In this document: in pieces, positions 1 to 6,764 of the stretch
Position numbering within the stretch: position 1 is the first letter of the stretch
Layout: every line of letters starts with the position of its first letter
Assembly (NCBI GenBank): GCA_016206745.1
Contig: JACQQW010000164.1
Location: 1 to 6,764, forward strand
DNA length: 6,764 nt
DNA from: Candidatus Omnitrophota bacterium
Lineage (GTDB): Bacteria; Omnitrophota; Gorgyraeia; Zapsychrales; Fredricksoniimonadaceae
Direction: 5' to 3'
Translations under genes and position numbers: made by a program
Notes under the pieces: generated by a model
Told to the model about the DNA's origin: nothing
The model's input: only the letters and a program-made list of their open reading frames with translations
The model's database searches: none

Positions 1-1
1 C

Positions 2-1630
2 CTGGCCGCCACCACCTCCTTGATGTCCCGCCGGGACGTGATCATTGTTGCCAGCGTTTCTTGTATTTATAACCTCGGTTCTCCGGATGATTATCAAAAT
101 TACATGGTGCAGCTGGGCAAAGGGCAGCGCATTGAGCGCGACGCCGTCCTGGCGCAGTTGGTGGAAATCCAGTATGAACGCAATGATTATGAATTTACCC
201 GCGGTAAAATGCGCGTGCGCGGCGACGTGGTGGAGGTCTATCCCGCCTACCGTCAGGACGCTTTGCGCATTGAATTTTTTGACCAGGAAATAGAAAAAAT
301 CAAACAAATCGACCCTGTGTCGGGTGCTGTGATCGCAGACTTGGAAAAGGCGGCCATTTATCCCGCCAAACATTTCTTGATCTCACCGCCGCGTTTGGAC
401 ACGGCGCTTAAAGAAATCGGCCAGGAGTTGAGTCAAAGATTGCAGGAACTGGAGTCCCAGGGAAAATTATTGGAAGCCCAGCGTTTGAGATCCAGGACGC
501 GCTATGACATGGAAATGATGAAGGAAATAGGCGCATGCAAGGGGATTGAGAATTATTCCCGGGTGCTTTCCGGCAGGCCTCCGGGCAGCCGGCCATTTTG
601 TTTGATCGATTATTTCCCGGATGATTACCTGACCGTCATTGATGAGTCGCATGTCACCGTGCCGCAATTAAACGGCATGTATGAGGGCGACCGCAGCCGC
701 AAAGAAATGCTGGTCCAGCACGGCTTTCGCCTGCCGTCCTGCCTGGATAACCGGCCTTTGAAATTCCATGAGCTTAAACCATTGTTAAAACAGATCATTT
801 ATGTTTCCGCCACGCCGTCGCCTTATGAACGCAAAGAAGCGGGCAGCCGCGTGGCCGAGCAGATCATCCGTCCGACCGGGATTGTGGATCCGCCGATCCT
901 GGTCAAGCCCAGCGCCGGCCAGGTGGAAGATTTGATTGCCCGCACCCGGCAACGGGCACAGCGCAATGAGCGGGTGCTGGTGACCACATTGACCAAACGC
1001 ATGGCCGAGGATTTATGCGCCTATTTGCAGGATGCAGGGCTTAAGGTCAAGTATTTGCACTCTGATATTGAAACCATTGATCGCGTCAAAATTTTACAGG
1101 ACTTGCGCCGGCAGAAATTTGATTGCCTGGTGGGGGTCAATCTTTTACGCGAAGGGCTGGATTTGCCGGAAGTTTCTTTGGTGGCGATCTTTGACGCGGA
1201 CAAGGAAGGGTTTTTGCGTTCGCAGACCTCTTTGATCCAGACCGCCGGCCGCGCGGCGCGCAATGTCAACGGCGAGGTCATCATGTACGCCGATACATTT
1301 TCCGCGGCCATGCGGACGACCATTGCCGAGTGTGAGCGCCGGCGTAAAATCCAACTGGCTTTTAACGCCAAACACAATATTACACCCGCCACCATCAAAC
1401 GGGCCATACACCAGGGCATTGACCAATGGGCCGAAGCGGAAGATATTGCCATGGCTGCCGCAGGGATGGAGGACGAAGAGTTGGCTTTTAATCATCGGCT
1501 GCATGAATTGGAACAGCAAATGGACCTGGCCGCCCGTAACCTGGAATTCGAAAAAGCCGCCAAAATCCGCGATCAAATCAGCCGGCTTAAAGACATCGGT
1601 GATCCATTCAGGCATGTTGATAAAAAATGA
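2..1630 (+). CDS. uvrB: UvrABC excinuclease subunit B (5'-truncated by window edge)
   Basis: UvrB is the damage-verifying helicase-like subunit of nucleotide excision repair. UvrA loads it on DNA, and it then recruits UvrC for dual incision. The frame is already open at the left edge and reads LAATTSLMSRRDVIIVASVS, a hallmark stretch near residue 120 of UvrB. About 115-125 residues (Walker A and the damage-probing beta-hairpin) therefore lie outside the window, and the ATG at 23 is internal. The visible 542 residues show GIENYSR (near 544), the DESH Walker B box (641-652), YVSATPS (800-820), LVTTLTKRMAEDL, YLHSDI, LLREGLDLPEVSLVAIFDAD and motif VI QTAGRAARNVNG (1238-1273). The C-terminal UVR motif that binds UvrC (about 1503-1590) has LEFEKAAKIRDQI. 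Length plus the missing part fits the usual 660-675 residues. There are no internal stops or frameshifts, and it should be functional. The TGA is at 1628-1630. Identification is certain on motif grounds. Confidence 0.98.
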   Translation: MAATTSLMSRRDVIIVASVSCIYNLGSPDDYQNYMVQLGKGQRIERDAVLAQLVEIQYERNDYEFTRGKMRVRGDVVEVYPAYRQDALRIEFFDQEIEKIKQIDPVSGAVIADLEKAAIYPAKHFLISPPRLDTALKEIGQELSQRLQELESQGKLLEAQRLRSRTRYDMEMMKEIGACKGIENYSRVLSGRPPGSRPFCLIDYFPDDYLTVIDESHVTVPQLNGMYEGDRSRKEMLVQHGFRLPSCLDNRPLKFHELKPLLKQIIYVSATPSPYERKEAGSRVAEQIIRPTGIVDPPILVKPSAGQVEDLIARTRQRAQRNERVLVTTLTKRMAEDLCAYLQDAGLKVKYLHSDIETIDRVKILQDLRRQKFDCLVGVNLLREGLDLPEVSLVAIFDADKEGFLRSQTSLIQTAGRAARNVNGEVIMYADTFSAAMRTTIAECERRRKIQLAFNAKHNITPATIKRAIHQGIDQWAEAEDIAMAAAGMEDEELAFNHRLHELEQQMDLAARNLEFEKAAKIRDQISRLKDIGDPFRHVDKK

Positions 1631-1645
1631 TTTTTCTGGTATTAT
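1617..1645 (+). promoter_or_regulatory. Predicted sigma70-type promoter of the A-type Fe-S carrier gene, with no leader
   Basis: The -35 TTGATA (1617-1622) and -10 TATTAT (1640-1645) are separated by 17 bp. The -10 has an extended TGn (TG at 1637-1638). Each hexamer matches consensus at five of six positions. The -35 overlaps the last codons and stop region of uvrB. The expected start, seven bases after the -10, is about 1652, and the ATG is at 1653. The mRNA should therefore begin at or within a base or so of the start codon. No Shine-Dalgarno sequence is visible before this ATG, which agrees with leaderless translation. This is a prediction from sequence only. Confidence 0.7.
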
Positions 1646-1652
1646 AAATGCC

Positions 1653-2005
1653 ATGAATAATACAAATGTTCCTAATACAGCGGCGCCTTTGGTAACTTTG
1701 ACCGATGCCGCCGTGGAAAAAGTCAAGTCCATGATGGGCAAAGAGGGCAAGGAAGGGTATGCCTTGCGCTTTGGCGTGGTCACCGGCGGGTGCGCGGGGC
1801 TTTCTTATGAGATGAAATTCCAGAAGACCCCTTATGACAATGATATTGCATTTGAGCACAAGGGTTTGAAGGTCATTGTCAATCAGGAAAGCACTGATTT
1901 CGTCCGCGGCATTGAAATTGATTACGTCGACACCTTGCGTGACAGCGGGTTTAAATATCGCAATCCTAATGCCAAGTCCTCATGCGGCTGCGGCACGTCA
2001 TTTTC

Positions 2006-2009
<4 letters not shown>
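1653..2009 (+). CDS. A-type iron-sulfur cluster carrier (IscA/ErpA/SufA, HesB family)
   Basis: This 118-residue cytosolic protein receives Fe-S clusters from a scaffold and passes them to apo-enzymes. It has the three family cysteines: C47 in TGGCAGLSYEM, and C111 and C113 in NPNAKSSCGCGTSFS. The spacing of 63 residues before the C-x-C is typical. The C-terminal NPNAKSxCGCGxSF is closest to what I know of ErpA, but IscA and SufA share most of it, so no symbol is assigned. The first 12 residues are a poorly conserved tail. The ATG at 1653 is chosen because the frame overlaps uvrB coding sequence upstream, and because a strong promoter puts the transcript start at this codon. thiC follows after 39 bp on the same strand, and ThiC is a plausible client. 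The stop codon TAG lies inside the GTAG of a palindromic element. Confidence 0.93.
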
Positions 2010-5656
<3,647 letters not shown>

Positions 5657-5663
5657 ATCTTTA

Positions 5664-5691
5664 ACTATACCCCATATCTCTCCAAAAGCAA
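5664..5691 (-). promoter_or_regulatory. Predicted promoter of the 612-residue gene, leaderless geometry
   Basis: On the minus strand, -35 TTGCTT (5691-5686) and -10 TATAGT (5669-5664) are separated by 16 bp. The first base of the ATG (5656) is eight bases past the -10, where transcription would normally begin. No Shine-Dalgarno lies at a usable distance; the only purine-rich stretch, GGAGAG, is about 21 bases upstream of the ATG and within the promoter spacer. Prediction only. Confidence 0.6.
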
Positions 5692-5713
5692 GATATTATA
5701 TAAATATTTCTGT
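5692..5713. promoter_or_regulatory. AT-rich spacer with dyad between back-to-back promoters
   Basis: The 22 bp between the two divergent -35 boxes are almost entirely A/T. They contain a dyad of ATATT (5693-5697), a 5-bp spacer and AATAT (5703-5707). It could act as a shared UP element for both promoters or as an operator. It does not resemble the BirA operator I know (TTGTAAACC-like arms). AT-rich dyads arise easily by chance, so confidence is low. Confidence 0.3.
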
Positions 5714-5742
5714 TTGCTAAAGCCGGACTTTTCCACTAGAAT
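5714..5742 (+). promoter_or_regulatory. Predicted bioB promoter
   Basis: The -35 TTGCTA (5714-5719), a 17-bp spacer, and -10 TAGAAT (5737-5742, five of six to consensus) point right toward bioB. The expected start is about 5749, which leaves a leader of about 21 bases to the ATG at 5770, or almost none to the ATG at 5752. The -35 nearly matches that of the divergent gene (TTGCTT). Confidence 0.55.
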
Positions 5743-5757
5743 AATTTTTCTATGGAC

Positions 5758-5761
5758 AGGA
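5758..5761 (+). promoter_or_regulatory. Shine-Dalgarno-like site deciding the bioB start
   Basis: AGGA lies eight bases before ATG 5770 and downstream of the alternative in-frame ATG 5752. It favours 5770 as the start. The 5752 start would need a transcript beginning ten bases past the -10, slightly further than usual. Confidence 0.5.
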
Positions 5762-5769
5762 CTTTTTAT

Positions 5770-6764
5770 ATGGATTTAGCCCGTCAAAGCATGGGCCGGG
5801 AAGAACTGGAAAATACCGTGTGCGAACGGGTTTTGTCGGATCCCGGCCTTGAGATTTTACCTTTATTGGACGCCGCTTACCAGGTGCGCAAGGCCTTTCA
5901 CGGCAATAAAGTGCGGGTCCATATCCTTAATAATGCCCAAAACGGCCATTGCCCGGAAGATTGCCATTATTGCGCCCAAGCCAAAACTTCGCAAGCCAAT
6001 ATAGAGGAGTACGGCATTAAGCCTGATGCTGAGATCATGGAAGAGGCCCGCCAGGCCTATGCCAAAGGCGCGTCCTGTTACTGTATGGTTTTTGCCGGCC
6101 GGGGAGCGTCCCAAAGCCGTATTGACCGTTTGACCGGGGTGATTGGCCAAATCAAGAAAGAATTTCCAGGTAAAGAAATTTGTGTTTCCACCGGTTTTGT
6201 GACATCAGACGGCGCGGTGCAATTAAAGAAAGCCGGGCTGGACCGGCTCAACCACAATCTGAACACGTCACAACAACATTACCCTAATATTTGCACTACC
6301 CACACCTTTGATGATCGTCTCAATACCTTATTGGCCGCGCGCCAGGCAGGGATTAAGCTGTGTTCCGGGATGATCGTCGGGATGGGGGAGAAAAACAAAG
6401 ACATCATCGATGTGGCCAAACAATTACGCGCCTTAAAAGCGGAGTCGATCCCGGTCAATTTATTGGTCCCCATTGAAGGCAATCAATTGAGCGTCGATTC
6501 GGGGCTGACGCCGGAATTTTGTTTGCGGGTGTTGTGTTTGTTCCGGTTTTTAAACCCAAAGGCGGAAATCCGCGCGGCTGCCGGGCGGGAATTGCAGCTG
6601 CGTTCCATGGAAGTGATGGCATTATACCCGGCCAATTCTTTGTTTTTGCAAGGGTATTTAAATGCCAAAGGCGCGGCCAATGACAAAACCCTGCGCATGA
6701 TCCGGGACGCGGGATTTGAAATTTTATCTGATGTCGACATAGGACCAACCATTGTTTCTAAGCC
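5770..6764 (+). CDS. bioB: Biotin synthase (3' end beyond window)
   Basis: BioB is a cytosolic radical-SAM enzyme that inserts sulfur into dethiobiotin, the last step of biotin synthesis. It uses a [4Fe-4S] cluster to cleave AdoMet and a [2Fe-2S] cluster as sulfur source. The frame is open to the right edge, with 331 complete codons. The family usually has 320-350 residues, so little is missing. C61-x3-C65-x2-C68 (CPEDCHYC) is the radical-SAM triad. All four ligands of the sacrificial [2Fe-2S] are present by alignment to E. coli: C105, C138, C198 and the rare Arg ligand R268. NHNLNTS (161-167) replaces the NHNLDTS of E. coli. I recall the Asn form from Bacillus-type BioB, so it should be a subtype rather than a lesion. 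CSGMIVGMGE, PVNLLVPIEG and AAGRE follow. An alternative start at 5752 would add MDRTFY. It is divergent from the 612-residue gene, and other bio genes might follow beyond the edge. Confidence 0.96.
   Translation, partial: MDLARQSMGREELENTVCERVLSDPGLEILPLLDAAYQVRKAFHGNKVRVHILNNAQNGHCPEDCHYCAQAKTSQANIEEYGIKPDAEIMEEARQAYAKGASCYCMVFAGRGASQSRIDRLTGVIGQIKKEFPGKEICVSTGFVTSDGAVQLKKAGLDRLNHNLNTSQQHYPNICTTHTFDDRLNTLLAARQAGIKLCSGMIVGMGEKNKDIIDVAKQLRALKAESIPVNLLVPIEGNQLSVDSGLTPEFCLRVLCLFRFLNPKAEIRAAAGRELQLRSMEVMALYPANSLFLQGYLNAKGAANDKTLRMIRDAGFEILSDVDIGPTIVSK

Noticed and set aside
1263..1652. Upstream extension of the Fe-S carrier frame into uvrB
   Set aside because: The extra 130 codons overlap uvrB out of frame and look unlike any carrier; the family length and promoter both point to ATG 1653.
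1145..1783. 212-codon open frame on the minus strand across the uvrB end
   Set aside because: It lies antisense to conserved uvrB and carrier coding sequence and has no recognisable domain; a shadow frame.
5692..5713. BirA operator upstream of bioB
   Set aside because: The dyad is purely A/T and lacks the TTGTAAACC-like arms of the known operator.
5863..6752. Minus-strand open frames opposite bioB
   Set aside because: They overlap each other and are antisense to a continuous, motif-complete BioB; shadows.

Overview
The window carries five protein genes and almost no spare DNA. It looks like a compact bacterial chromosome of moderate GC content with single-copy housekeeping and cofactor genes. 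There are no phage, plasmid, CRISPR, tRNA or rRNA signals. The phylum cannot be fixed from five genes. Bacterial -35/-10 promoters, an A-type Fe-S carrier, UvrB, ThiC and a BioB of the Bacillus-like subtype exclude archaea. A little-studied lineage, for example an Omnitrophota or other PVC-related group, would fit the style, but that is only an impression.

Layout. 2-1630 (+) is the C-terminal four fifths of uvrB, cut by the left edge. 1653-2009 (+) is an A-type iron-sulfur carrier (IscA/ErpA/SufA family), with its own strong promoter embedded in the end of uvrB and apparently no leader. A GTAG-flanked palindrome resembling a REP element starts on its stop codon and fills most of the 39-bp gap to thiC (2049-3821, +), a full-length HMP-phosphate synthase. 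3818-5656 (-) is a 612-residue protein of unknown function. It converges on thiC, and the two stop codons share a palindromic TTAA. A short divergent promoter region (5657-5769) separates it from bioB (5770 to the right edge, +), biotin synthase, which lacks only its extreme C-terminus.

How the genes relate. Three of the five are iron-sulfur biology: an A-type carrier that delivers clusters, and two radical-SAM enzymes that need them (ThiC with one [4Fe-4S]; BioB with a [4Fe-4S] plus a sacrificial [2Fe-2S]). The carrier and thiC are probably co-transcribed. No TPP riboswitch fits in front of thiC.

The most interesting item is the 612-residue protein. Its N-terminal half reads as a highly divergent FabK/nitronate-monooxygenase-like TIM barrel with a large helical insert. 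It is followed by a C-terminal extension with six Cys and two His in metal-site-like spacing, ending in long helices. The second notable pattern is that two of the three predicted promoters place the transcription start on, or within one base of, the start codon, which points to leaderless mRNAs.
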